Shown here one piece after another: positions 1 through 8,279 of a DNA stretch of 50,158 nucleotides (positions are counted from its first letter, which is position 1; each line of letters opens with the position of its first letter). Under the pieces are notes generated by a model. It was not told the origin of the DNA, made no database searches, and saw only the letters and a list, made by a program, of their open reading frames with translations. This DNA comes from Rhodoferax sp. (GTDB taxonomy: Bacteria; Pseudomonadota; Gammaproteobacteria; Burkholderiales; Burkholderiaceae_C), in assembly GCA_016790475.1 (NCBI GenBank), contig JAEUOX010000280.1:1-50158 (forward strand), in the 5' to 3' direction. The translations under genes and the position numbers were made by a program.

Positions 1-424
1 GTCGTGCGCTGAACGCGCCGACAACCTGCGGTGCTCGCGGCCGGGGCGCATCGCCAAACTCGCTGCGCGCCCTGCGGGCGCTCCGCTCAGACAGTGGCGA
101 TGAGAATGTTGACGAAGTGCGCTGCGCGCACCGCCCCGGCCACTGCGCTCCTCGGCGCGCCGCCAAATCGCCCCCACCGGGCTGCGCCTGCCGCGACGCT
201 CTGGAGTAGCGATAGAGAGTTCTGACCTTCGGCACGCAAGACGATCAGCGTCGGCAAGGCAGGCGGGCGTCGACTGCTGTCGCTCTTCGCGACCGCATTG
301 GCGCACCGCGCTCACCCCTCCGCGCACCGGGCCCCCACACGCCTTGGGCGACGCAACAGCTACAAAACGCGCAAGAGGGCGAAGCACCAGCAGACAAAGC
401 AAGCAGGTGCGACGCAATGACGCC
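1..424. other. Unassigned window end without a supported gene
   Basis: No convincing coding region is visible here. A 64-codon open frame at 31-225 is rich in Arg, Ala and Pro, has no ribosome binding site and resembles nothing I recognise, so I do not call it. The stretch lies downstream of the minus-strand Bug receptor gene that ends at 425. I see no clear stem-loop with a T tract. Its composition (many GCGC, CTGCGC and CGCTC words) looks like degenerate intergenic DNA or the edge of an older element. Confidence 0.4.
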
Positions 425-1417
425 CTACTGCGCCTGGAATCCGCTCGCCTTGATGAGCCGGGTCCAGACCTGCGTGTAGGCCTGCTCGCGCGAAGTGAGT
501 TGCTGCGGCGTCATGTAGCCCACCGTCAGGCCCATCGCCGTCAGGCGGTCGCGGACGTCGGGCATCGCCAGCACCTTGGACATTGCGTCGGCGAACTTGT
601 CGATGAAGGCCTTCGGCGTGCCGGCCGGGGCGTAGATGCCGTAGTAGGGCATGTCCTCGAAGCCGCTGAGGCCCAGTTCGGCGAAGGTGGGAACGTCCGG
701 CAGCGTGGCCTGGCGGGCGCCGCCGAGCACGCCGACGACGCGGATCTTGCCGGCCTTGTGCATCTCGATGAAGTCGGGCACCGATCCGATGCCGGCGGCG
801 ATCTGGTTGCCCAGCATGTCGGCCATCATCGGGGCGCTGCCGCGGTAGGGCGCGGCCTGCAGGTCCAGCCCGTACTTCTGGCCGACCACCTTGACCAGGA
901 ACTCCGGCGTCGAGGCCGGCGCCGGGATGCCGACCGTGCCCTTGCCCGCACCGCTGCCCTTGACCCAGGCCACATACTCGTTGACGCTCTTCGCCGGCGT
1001 GCCGCCGGATACGGCCAGTGCGTTCACGAAGGTCGCGAACCCGGCCACCGCGACGAAATCGCGGGTCGGCTCGAAGCCCGGGTTCTTGACGACCTGGGGC
1101 AGGATCGAGATCGCGTGGTCGTGCGTCAGGAACAGCGTCATGCCGTCCGGCGCGGCGGCCTTCAGCGCCTGCGCGGCGAGCTGCCCGCCGGCGCCGGCCT
1201 TGTTCTCCACGACCACCGGCATGCCGAGCTGGTCCTTCAGCTTGTCGGCGAGCGTGCGGGCGATCGCATCGGTGCCGCCACCGGGCGGAAAGCCGACCAG
1301 CAGCTTGATCGGGCCGCTCTGGGCCTGCGCGCCGAGGCCGGAGGCGGCGAGCAGGGCGCCCAGCAGCCATTGGCGGCGGGTGGCGGAGCGAAACGGGGAT
1401 GTCAGCGTGCTCATCAT
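425..1417 (-). CDS. Bug/TctC family tripartite tricarboxylate transporter substrate-binding protein
   Basis: This 330-residue protein is a periplasmic solute receptor of the Bug family, the extracytoplasmic partner of TctAB-type carriers and a family greatly expanded in Burkholderiales. The N-terminus has a basic region with RRQWLLGALLAASG, a signal peptide with twin-arginine character ending near AQA (about residue 32). The mature chain opens with IKLLVGFPPGGGTD, the ligand-loop signature of the family, followed by VVENKAGAGG at about residues 70-80. Length is normal. No tctA or tctB gene lies beside it, which is common for orphan Bug genes. The ligand cannot be read from sequence; carboxylates and aromatic acids are typical of the family. 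Confidence 0.9.
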   Translation of the reverse strand: MMSTLTSPFRSATRRQWLLGALLAASGLGAQAQSGPIKLLVGFPPGGGTDAIARTLADKLKDQLGMPVVVENKAGAGGQLAAQALKAAAPDGMTLFLTHDHAISILPQVVKNPGFEPTRDFVAVAGFATFVNALAVSGGTPAKSVNEYVAWVKGSGAGKGTVGIPAPASTPEFLVKVVGQKYGLDLQAAPYRGSAPMMADMLGNQIAAGIGSVPDFIEMHKAGKIRVVGVLGGARQATLPDVPTFAELGLSGFEDMPYYGIYAPAGTPKAFIDKFADAMSKVLAMPDVRDRLTAMGLTVGYMTPQQLTSREQAYTQVWTRLIKASGFQAQ

Positions 1418-1509
1418 GGGGGGCTACTCCTTCGAAAAGATCGGGGTGGATCGAATGCGCAACACCGCATTCTCGGCCGCTTCAAGCAGGTTTCGCACCG
1501 CGCCTGGAT

Positions 1510-3639
1510 TCAGCGCGCGGCCGCCGCGGCCGCGGACGCCTGGGCCTTCTTCGCAAACTCCGCCCGCAGCGCCTTGAGCTTCTCGCGCGGGTCTTCCTTG
1601 ACCGTCTTCGCGTCCAGCGCCATCTCGGCGATGAAGCGGCTGGGCTGGCTGGCCACCAGTTCGCGGCCCTTCTTGCGCTTGCGTGTCCAGCTCACGGCCA
1701 GGCTGCGCTGCGCGCGGGTGATGCCGACATACATCAGGCGGCGCTCCTCCTGCAGCCGGTCGGTGATGCTCTCATCCTGCGGGCCGTCGGCGCGGCCGCC
1801 CGGGGGCGCCTCGTCGGACAGCTTGAAGGGCAGCAGGCCCTCGTTCACGCCCACCAGCAGCACATGCGGCCATTCCAGCCCCTTGGCGGCATGCAGCGTG
1901 GACAGTGTCACGACATTCTGGTCGGTCTCGCGCTCGCTGATCGTGGACAGCAGCGAGATCGTCTGCGCCACCTCCAGCAGGTGCTTGATCTCGCTCTGGG
2001 TGGTGACGCCGGCCGCATCGTCGATCTGCCCGCCGCAGCGCGCGGCCATCCAGTCGCAGAACTCCAGCACATTCGTCCAGCGGGCGGCGGCCAGCTTCTC
2101 GCTGTCCTCGTTGTCGTAGAGGTGCTTCTCGTAGCCGATCTCCTTCAGCCACTCAGCCAGGAAGCTGCGGGCCGCCTCTGCGCCCAGCGTCTGCCGGGCC
2201 CGGAACTCCAGGTCGTTCACATAGCGCCCGAACTCATGCAGGCTGCCCACGGCACGTGCTGCCAGCACGCTGCCCAGACTGGCGCTGAACAGCGACTCGA
2301 ACAGGCTGCATTTGTACTTGCCGGCGAACACGCCGAGCTGCTGCAGCGTCTGGTGCCCGATGCCCCGTTTGGGCGTCGTGATGGCCCGCAGGAAGGCCGG
2401 GTCGTCGTTGTTGTTGACCCACAGCCGGAACCAGGCGCACAGGTCGCGGATCTCGGCGCGATCGAAGAAGCTCTGCCCGCCCGACACCTTGTACGGTATC
2501 TGCGCCTTGCGCAGCGCCTGCTCGAACACCCGGGCCTGGTGGTTGGCCCGGTACAGCACCGCGAAGTCACGGAACTCCCGGCTGTGCGGCTGCGCGCTGC
2601 CGCTCTCGGCGGTACCGGCCCGCAGGCTCTGGATGCGCGCCACCGCGCGCTCGGCCTCGTGCTCCTCATGGTCGGCGTCCACGACGCGCACCGGCTCGCC
2701 TTCGCCCAGATCGCTCCACAGGCTCTTCGGGAACAGCTTCGGGTTCGGCCCGATGACATTGTTGGCCGCACGCAGGATCGCGCTGGTGGAGCGGTAGTTC
2801 TGCTCCAGCTTGATGACCTTGAGCGTCGGAAAATCGACCGGCAGCTGGCGCAGGTTGTCCAGCGTGGCGCCCCGCCAGCCGTAGATCGACTGGTCGTCGT
2901 CGCCGACCGCCGTGAAACGGGCATCGGCACGGTCCGCACCGCCCACCAGATGCTTCAGCAGCGCGTACTGGGTGGCATTGGTGTCCTGGTATTCGTCCAC
3001 CAGCACATGGCCCAGTGCGGCCTGCCAGCGCTGGCGCACGTCCGGGTGCTCCGTCATCAGCTTCAGCGGCAGGCCCAGCAGGTCGTCGAAGTCCACGCTC
3101 TGGTAGGCCGTCAGGCGTTCCTCGTAGCGCGCCATGATGCGCGCCGTCAGCCGCTCCCGGTCGTCCTGGGCCTGGGCCTCGGCCTGCGCGGCGTTCAGGC
3201 CCATGTTCTTCCAGCGGCTGATGTCCCACTGCCACTGGCGCGCGGTGGCCGCGTCGGTGGTGCCGCCGCAGTCCTTCAGGATGCTGGTGATGTCGTCGGT
3301 GTCCAGGATCGAGAACTGTGCCTTCAGGCCGAGCGCCGCACCATCCTGGCGCAGCATGCGCACGCCCAGCGCGTGGAAGGTGCAGATCAGCACCTCCTTG
3401 GCCGGCGCGCCGACCAGGCCGCGGGCCCGCTCGCGCATCTCGGCGGCGGCCTTGTTCGTGAAGGTGATGGCCGCAATGCGGCGGGCCGGCACGCCGGTCT
3501 GGATCAGCCGCGCGATCTTGTGCGTGATCACGCGTGTCTTGCCCGAGCCGGCGCCGGCCAGCACCAGGCAGGGGCCGTGCAGGTGGTTGACGGCCTCCTG
3601 CTGGGCGAGATTCAGACCGGTGGGAGCGGGAGCGGACAT
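1510..3639 (-). CDS. rep: ATP-dependent DNA helicase Rep (UvrD/SF1A family)
   Basis: This 709-residue superfamily 1A helicase unwinds DNA 3' to 5' and in well-studied relatives helps the replication fork pass protein roadblocks. The N-terminus (LNLAQQEAVNHLHGPCLVLAGAGSGKTRVITHKIARLI) follows the Rep pattern rather than UvrD. Visible motifs in order are Walker A GAGSGKT, Walker B VDEYQDTN, motif III GDDDQSIYGWRGA, motif IV QNYRST, TLHAAKGLEW and the final MYVGITRAQ. The C-terminal tail is Ala-rich and charged. The length is slightly above that of E. coli Rep. It is transcribed away from the AEC permease gene, with about 105 bases between the two starts. PcrA/UvrD is the alternative name, but the N-terminal match favours Rep. 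Confidence 0.9.
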   Translation of the reverse strand: MSAPAPTGLNLAQQEAVNHLHGPCLVLAGAGSGKTRVITHKIARLIQTGVPARRIAAITFTNKAAAEMRERARGLVGAPAKEVLICTFHALGVRMLRQDGAALGLKAQFSILDTDDITSILKDCGGTTDAATARQWQWDISRWKNMGLNAAQAEAQAQDDRERLTARIMARYEERLTAYQSVDFDDLLGLPLKLMTEHPDVRQRWQAALGHVLVDEYQDTNATQYALLKHLVGGADRADARFTAVGDDDQSIYGWRGATLDNLRQLPVDFPTLKVIKLEQNYRSTSAILRAANNVIGPNPKLFPKSLWSDLGEGEPVRVVDADHEEHEAERAVARIQSLRAGTAESGSAQPHSREFRDFAVLYRANHQARVFEQALRKAQIPYKVSGGQSFFDRAEIRDLCAWFRLWVNNNDDPAFLRAITTPKRGIGHQTLQQLGVFAGKYKCSLFESLFSASLGSVLAARAVGSLHEFGRYVNDLEFRARQTLGAEAARSFLAEWLKEIGYEKHLYDNEDSEKLAAARWTNVLEFCDWMAARCGGQIDDAAGVTTQSEIKHLLEVAQTISLLSTISERETDQNVVTLSTLHAAKGLEWPHVLLVGVNEGLLPFKLSDEAPPGGRADGPQDESITDRLQEERRLMYVGITRAQRSLAVSWTRKRKKGRELVASQPSRFIAEMALDAKTVKEDPREKLKALRAEFAKKAQASAAAAAAR

Positions 3640-3744
3640 GCGGTACGGGTCGAGGGGAGCGGCGAATCATACAGACGCGGCCGTCCGTGACGATGTTTTG
3701 CAGTGGGCAGCATGGTGCGGCGTGCTGCTCGGCGAAAATGCCGT

Positions 3745-4719
3745 GTGCTCCACGTTCTGCTCGTTACCTTCCCCTTCTTCGCATTGGTCCTGGCCGGGTA
3801 CCTGGCTGCGCGCCGGCGCATGCTCCCGCTGGAGGCCATCCCGGGCATGAACACCTTCGTGCTGTTCTTCGCGCTGCCCTGCATGCTGTTCCGCTTCGGT
3901 GCCAGCACGCCACTGGCGCAGCTGCTGGACGGCACGCTGTTCTTCACCTACCTGTTCTGCGCGCTGGTCATGGTCGGTTTCGTCGTGGCGGTCAGCATGA
4001 ACCGCCGCATCCGGTGGAACGACGCGGCCTTCGGTGCGCTGGTGGCGGCGTTTCCGAACACCGGTTTCATGGGCGTGCCGTTGCTGGTGGCCCTGCTTGG
4101 AGCCGCGGCGGCCGGCCCGGCGATCGTGACCATCGTCATCGACATGGTGATCACCACCTCGCTGTGTGTCGCGCTCTCGCGGCTCGACGGGGCGGACAAG
4201 CATGGCGTTGCCCATGCCGCGGGCAATGCCCTGCGCGGCATGCTGGGCAATCCGATGCCCTGGGCCATCCTGCTGGGTGCGCTGGCCTCGGCGGTGCAGC
4301 TGGAGCTTCCTGCGCCGGTGGCGCAGACGGTGCGGCTGCTGGCCGACGCCGCCTCGCCGGTGGCGCTGTTCACGATCGGTGCGGTGCTGGCGCGCTCGCA
4401 GATGCTGGTGCTGGCCGCGGGTGCGCGGCCGATCCCGCTGCGCGACTATGTCCCGGTGGCGGTGATCAAGCTGCTGGTGCACCCGCTGCTGGTGCTGCTG
4501 GTGGGGACGGCCGTGATCCAGGCCGGCCTGCCGCTGGACCGCTTCGCGCTGATCGTGATCGTGCTGGTCGCCGCGCTGCCGAGCGCCAGCAACGTGGCCA
4601 TGCTGGCCGAGAAGTTCGGCGCCGACAACGGCCGCATCGCGCGCATCATCCTGGTGTCCACCGCGGCCGCGTTCCTGACCTTCTCGGCCGCCGTCTCGCT
4701 GCTGGTGCAAAGGGGCTGA
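3745..4719 (+). CDS. AEC family permease (auxin efflux carrier-like)
   Basis: This is an integral inner-membrane protein of the AEC/BART family, whose bacterial members carry malate, malonate or other small organic acids. I place the start at the GTG at 3745, giving 324 residues that begin VLHVLLVTFPFFALVLAGYLA, because the in-frame ATG at 3703 adds a basic stretch (MGSMVRRAARRKCR) unlike the family. About ten hydrophobic segments can be seen, including a broken helix pair around PNTGFMG (a conserved family motif). The gene ends four bases before the GTG of the GGDEF-EAL gene, so the two are probably co-transcribed. The substrate is not evident. Confidence 0.85.
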   Translation: MLHVLLVTFPFFALVLAGYLAARRRMLPLEAIPGMNTFVLFFALPCMLFRFGASTPLAQLLDGTLFFTYLFCALVMVGFVVAVSMNRRIRWNDAAFGALVAAFPNTGFMGVPLLVALLGAAAAGPAIVTIVIDMVITTSLCVALSRLDGADKHGVAHAAGNALRGMLGNPMPWAILLGALASAVQLELPAPVAQTVRLLADAASPVALFTIGAVLARSQMLVLAAGARPIPLRDYVPVAVIKLLVHPLLVLLVGTAVIQAGLPLDRFALIVIVLVAALPSASNVAMLAEKFGADNGRIARIILVSTAAAFLTFSAAVSLLVQRG

Positions 4720-4723
4720 GCCG

Positions 4724-7345
4724 GTGGACGCCACATTCCATTCCTCGCCGGTGCCTCGCTGGTCCTGGGCCGTCGCCTGGCTTGTGGGCCTGTTTGCGCT
4801 GGCCGCAGGCAGTGCCTGGGTCTGGAGCAATGAGCAGGGCCGTCAGGCCCTGGCGCGCGAGCAGGCGCTGCACCTCGCCCAGAGCCATGCCCAGGTGCTG
4901 CATCGCAATGTCGAACGGGTACTGTCTGCCAACCATGCGCTGGCGGCGCTGGTCTGGCAGTCCGGGGGGCGGCTGGAGAATTTCGAGCAGGCGGCCAGCC
5001 GGCTGCTGGTGGTCGACCCCCGGTTTCTGGCGCTGTCCGTCTCGCCCGGCGGCGTGGTCCGCCATGTGGTGCCACTGGCCGGCAACGAGCGGCTGGTCGG
5101 CTTTGACGTGCTGAACGACCCGGGCCAGGGCAAGGACGCGCAGTTTGCGCGCGACACCGGCCGGCTGACGGTGGCCGGGCCGCATCCGCTGCAGCAGGGG
5201 GGGTTCGGTGTCGTCAGCCGCCTGCCGGTGTTCCTGCCCGGGGGGCTCCATGGCGAGCCGGTGTTCTGGGGCTTCACGAATGTGGCGGTACGTCTGCCGG
5301 ACCTGATGCACGGCGTGGCGCTGGGGGATCTGGAGCGCCAGGGCTACCACTACGAGCTCTGGCGCCTGGAGGCCGACACCGGCCGCCGGATCACGATCGC
5401 CAGTTCGTCGATGGGTGCGATGCTGGACGTCCCGGTGCGCCAGAGCCTGGAGGTCGCCTCCAGCGCCTGGAACCTCGACGTCGCGCCGGCGCAGGGCTGG
5501 CTGCAGCGCGACATGATGCTGTGGCGGCTCGCGCTGGTGACGGCGGTGGCCGTGCTGCTGGGCTACCTGGCCCGGCTGCTGCTGGTCGAGCGCGCCTACA
5601 AGCACGGGCTGGAGGTGCAGGTGGCCGAGCGCACGGCGGAGATCCTGGCGACGCAGAACCAGCTCAAGTCCACGCTGGACGCGATCCGGGATCCGATGTT
5701 CGAGGCCGACCTGGACGGGCTGGTGCATGCCTACAGCGCGCCCGGCGGCAACCTGCTGCCCGAACTGACGGAAAGCCCGGTCGGCAAGACCCTGCAGCAG
5801 GTGCTGCCGGCGCAGGCGGCCCGTGTCGTCATGGAGGCCCTGCAGAAGGCCCACCAGCAGGGGCACGCGCAGGGCGACCAGATCTACCTGCCGATCGGTG
5901 CCGACGGGCGCTGGTTCGAGCTGTCGGTCGCCCGCAAGGAGGTCGCCCCGGGCGCCGCACCGCGGTTCGTGTCGGTCGTGCGTGACATCACCGGCCACAA
6001 GCAGGCCAAGAGCGACGTGCGCCGCCTGGCGTTCTACGACCCGTTGACCGAACTGCCCAACCGCCGGCTGCTGCAGGACCGGCTGGAGCATGCCCTGACC
6101 TCCGCGGCGCGCAGCCAGCACCAGGGCGCCCTGCTGCTGATCGACCTGGACAACTTCAAGGCGCTCAACGACACGCTCGGCCACGACAAGGGGGATCTGC
6201 TGCTGCAGCAGGTGGCCCAGCGGCTGCGCAACTCGGTGCGCGACTGCGACACCGTGGCCCGGCTGGGCGGCGACGAGTTCGTCGTGCTCGTGGACGACCT
6301 CGGGCCGAGCCAGCAGGACGCGGTGACCAACGCGACCGCCGTCGCGCAGAAGATCGTCACGCTGCTGAGCCAGCCCTATGACATCGCCGGGCGCGAGCAC
6401 CGCAGCAGCACCAGCGTGGGCGTCTCGCTGTTCGGCGCGCATACCGGCACGCTGGAGGAAACCCTCAAGCGCTCCGATGTGGCGCTCTACCAGGCCAAGG
6501 CGGCCGGACGCAACACGCTGCGCTTCTTCGATCCGGCGATGCAGGCCGAGGTGGAGGCCCGTGCGGCGCTGGAGGTCGACTTGCGCCAGGCGCTGGCGCA
6601 GGACGCGCTGGAGCTGCACTACCAGCCGCAGGTCGGCCCTTCCGACGATGTCGTGGGAGCCGAGGCCCTGCTGCGCTGGACCCATCCGGAGCGCGGCGCG
6701 GTGTCGCCCGCCGAGTTCATTGCCGTGGCCGAGCAGTCCGGGCTGATCCTGGACCTGGGCCAGTGGGTTCTGCGCACGGCGTGCGCGCAGCTGCGCCGCT
6801 GGGCCGACGACCCGCGCACCAGCGGCCTGACGCTGGCGGTCAACGTCAGCGTGCACCAGTTCCGCCAGGCCGACTTTGTCGCCCGGGTGCTGGGTGCGCT
6901 GGACGCCGCCGGCGCGGATGCGCACCGGCTCAAGCTGGAGATCACCGAGAGCATGCTGGCGCAGGATCTGGAGGACATCATCGGCAAGATGGTCGCGCTC
7001 AAGGCGCGCGGCGTGGGCTTCTCGCTCGACGACTTCGGCACCGGCTATTCCTCGCTGAGCTACCTGAAGCGGCTGCCGCTGGACCAGCTCAAGATCGACC
7101 AGACCTTCGTGCGCGACGTGCTGACCGATCCGAACGACGCCGCCATCGCCCGCACCATCGTCGCGCTGGGACAGAGCCTGGGCCTGTCGGTCATCGCCGA
7201 AGGCGTGGAAACCTGGGGGCAACGGGCCTTCCTGGCCTCGCACGGCTGCACGCACTGCCAGGGCTACCTGATCAGCCGCCCGCTGCCCGCCGCGCGCTTC
7301 GAGGACTACCTGCGGAACGACCCGCAGCAGCGGCTGCAGGCCTGA
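4724..7345 (+). CDS. CHASE-PAS-GGDEF-EAL cyclic-di-GMP turnover protein
   Basis: This 873-residue membrane sensor probably makes and/or degrades cyclic di-GMP. The order is TM helix (about 13-33), periplasmic CHASE-like sensor (about 50-235), second TM helix (about 265-290), short coiled coil (VAERTAEILATQNQLKS), PAS domain (about 315-425), GGDEF domain with intact GGDEF at 515-519 and an RxxD inhibitory site (RDCD) five residues before it, then an EAL domain with EALLRW starting at 647, DDFGTGYSSL and the late EGVET motif. Both catalytic signatures look intact, so bifunctionality is possible. The start is a GTG at 4724, four bases after the permease stop. The external signal may relate to the permease substrate (inference). 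Confidence 0.93.
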   Translation: MDATFHSSPVPRWSWAVAWLVGLFALAAGSAWVWSNEQGRQALAREQALHLAQSHAQVLHRNVERVLSANHALAALVWQSGGRLENFEQAASRLLVVDPRFLALSVSPGGVVRHVVPLAGNERLVGFDVLNDPGQGKDAQFARDTGRLTVAGPHPLQQGGFGVVSRLPVFLPGGLHGEPVFWGFTNVAVRLPDLMHGVALGDLERQGYHYELWRLEADTGRRITIASSSMGAMLDVPVRQSLEVASSAWNLDVAPAQGWLQRDMMLWRLALVTAVAVLLGYLARLLLVERAYKHGLEVQVAERTAEILATQNQLKSTLDAIRDPMFEADLDGLVHAYSAPGGNLLPELTESPVGKTLQQVLPAQAARVVMEALQKAHQQGHAQGDQIYLPIGADGRWFELSVARKEVAPGAAPRFVSVVRDITGHKQAKSDVRRLAFYDPLTELPNRRLLQDRLEHALTSAARSQHQGALLLIDLDNFKALNDTLGHDKGDLLLQQVAQRLRNSVRDCDTVARLGGDEFVVLVDDLGPSQQDAVTNATAVAQKIVTLLSQPYDIAGREHRSSTSVGVSLFGAHTGTLEETLKRSDVALYQAKAAGRNTLRFFDPAMQAEVEARAALEVDLRQALAQDALELHYQPQVGPSDDVVGAEALLRWTHPERGAVSPAEFIAVAEQSGLILDLGQWVLRTACAQLRRWADDPRTSGLTLAVNVSVHQFRQADFVARVLGALDAAGADAHRLKLEITESMLAQDLEDIIGKMVALKARGVGFSLDDFGTGYSSLSYLKRLPLDQLKIDQTFVRDVLTDPNDAAIARTIVALGQSLGLSVIAEGVETWGQRAFLASHGCTHCQGYLISRPLPAARFEDYLRNDPQQRLQA

Positions 7346-7433
7346 AACGGTTCGCCGTACGGCACAAGCCGGTCCCCGCGGGCCGGGGGCTGCGCCCCAT
7401 AATGCCAGCCACCTGCCGCCCTCCGGAGTCCGC

Positions 7434-8261
7434 ATGAACGACGCGCTGAACGCCCCCCCGCCCGGGCCTGCTGCCCGCAACCTGCCGCCCTGGCTGTCGC
7501 TGGACGGGGCGGTGGCCGTTGTCACCGGTGGTGGCACGCACCTGGGCCTGGCCATGGCCACGGCACTGGCCGAGCTCGGGGCCAGCGTCTACCTGCTGGG
7601 CCGCCGCGCCGAGGTCGTGCAGGCCAGTGCCCAGGCGCTGCAGGCGCGCGGGCTGCAGGCCCATGCGGTCGGCGGCGACGCGGCCGACGAGGCCGCGATG
7701 GAGCAGATCGTGCAGGACATCCAGCGCCGCCATGGCCGGCTGGACGTGATGGTCTGCAATGCCGGCGGCGCCTTCGGCACGCAGATGGCGCCGAACATTT
7801 CGGTGGCCGACCTGGAGGCCACGCTGCGCCTGAACGTGACGACGACGCTGGTCAGCGCGCAGACGGCCGCCCGGGCCATGATGGCGCGCCGGCAGGGTGC
7901 GATCATCACGATCGGATCGTTGCATGCGACGCTGGGCAGCGACCCGCGGCTGTACGCGCCCGGGTTCAAGCGCTCGACGCAGTCCTACCACGCGTCCAAG
8001 GGCGCCATCCTGAACCTGACGCGCGCGCTGGCCTGCGAGCTGGCGCAGTACAACATCACGGTCAACTGCATCAGCCCGGGCCAGATTCCCAAGCCCAGCC
8101 TGGACGACTTCACGCGCGAGAACTTCCGCAACAACGTGCCGCTCGGCCGCCTGGGCGTGCCGTCCGACCTGGCCGGCGCGGTGGCGCTGTTTGCCACCGC
8201 GTCCGGGCGCTGGATCACCGGGCAGAACCTGACGGTCGACGGCGGCTGGTCGGCCTGGTGA
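7434..8261 (+). CDS. SDR family NAD(P)-dependent oxidoreductase
   Basis: A 275-residue classical short-chain dehydrogenase/reductase. The cofactor loop is TGGGTHLG (about residues 29-36), followed by NAGG, the catalytic Ser in IGSLH, and the YHASK catalytic pair. The C-terminus GRWITGQNLTVDGGW is typical of FabG-like SDRs. An Arg pair after the second strand (LLGRRAE) suggests NADP preference. The insertion DPRLYAPGFKRSTQSYHASK between Ser and Tyr is longer than usual. It stands alone, between the GGDEF-EAL gene and convergent priA. A CATAAT box at 7398-7403 could be its minus 10 element. The substrate is unknown. Confidence 0.88.
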   Translation: MNDALNAPPPGPAARNLPPWLSLDGAVAVVTGGGTHLGLAMATALAELGASVYLLGRRAEVVQASAQALQARGLQAHAVGGDAADEAAMEQIVQDIQRRHGRLDVMVCNAGGAFGTQMAPNISVADLEATLRLNVTTTLVSAQTAARAMMARRQGAIITIGSLHATLGSDPRLYAPGFKRSTQSYHASKGAILNLTRALACELAQYNITVNCISPGQIPKPSLDDFTRENFRNNVPLGRLGVPSDLAGAVALFATASGRWITGQNLTVDGGWSAW

Positions 8262-8278
8262 GGCCGGGGCCGCCGGCC
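8262..8278. terminator. Short GC-rich hairpin between convergent SDR gene and priA
   Basis: A GGCCGG / CCGGCC stem of six pairs with a five-base loop starts at the base after the SDR stop and ends two bases before the priA stop. There is no T tract, so intrinsic termination is uncertain, but the position between two converging genes fits a shared termination hairpin. Confidence 0.3.
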
Positions 8279-8279
8279 G

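Noticed and set aside
344-3690. Long plus-strand open frames opposite the Bug and rep genes
   Set aside because: They are Arg/Ala/Gly-rich mirror frames produced by high GC content and have no domain signatures; the minus-strand genes carry clear family motifs.
4646-7561. A 971-codon minus-strand frame opposite the GGDEF-EAL gene
   Set aside because: It is a stop-free shadow of a high-GC gene with low-complexity composition; the plus strand has intact GGDEF and EAL motifs.
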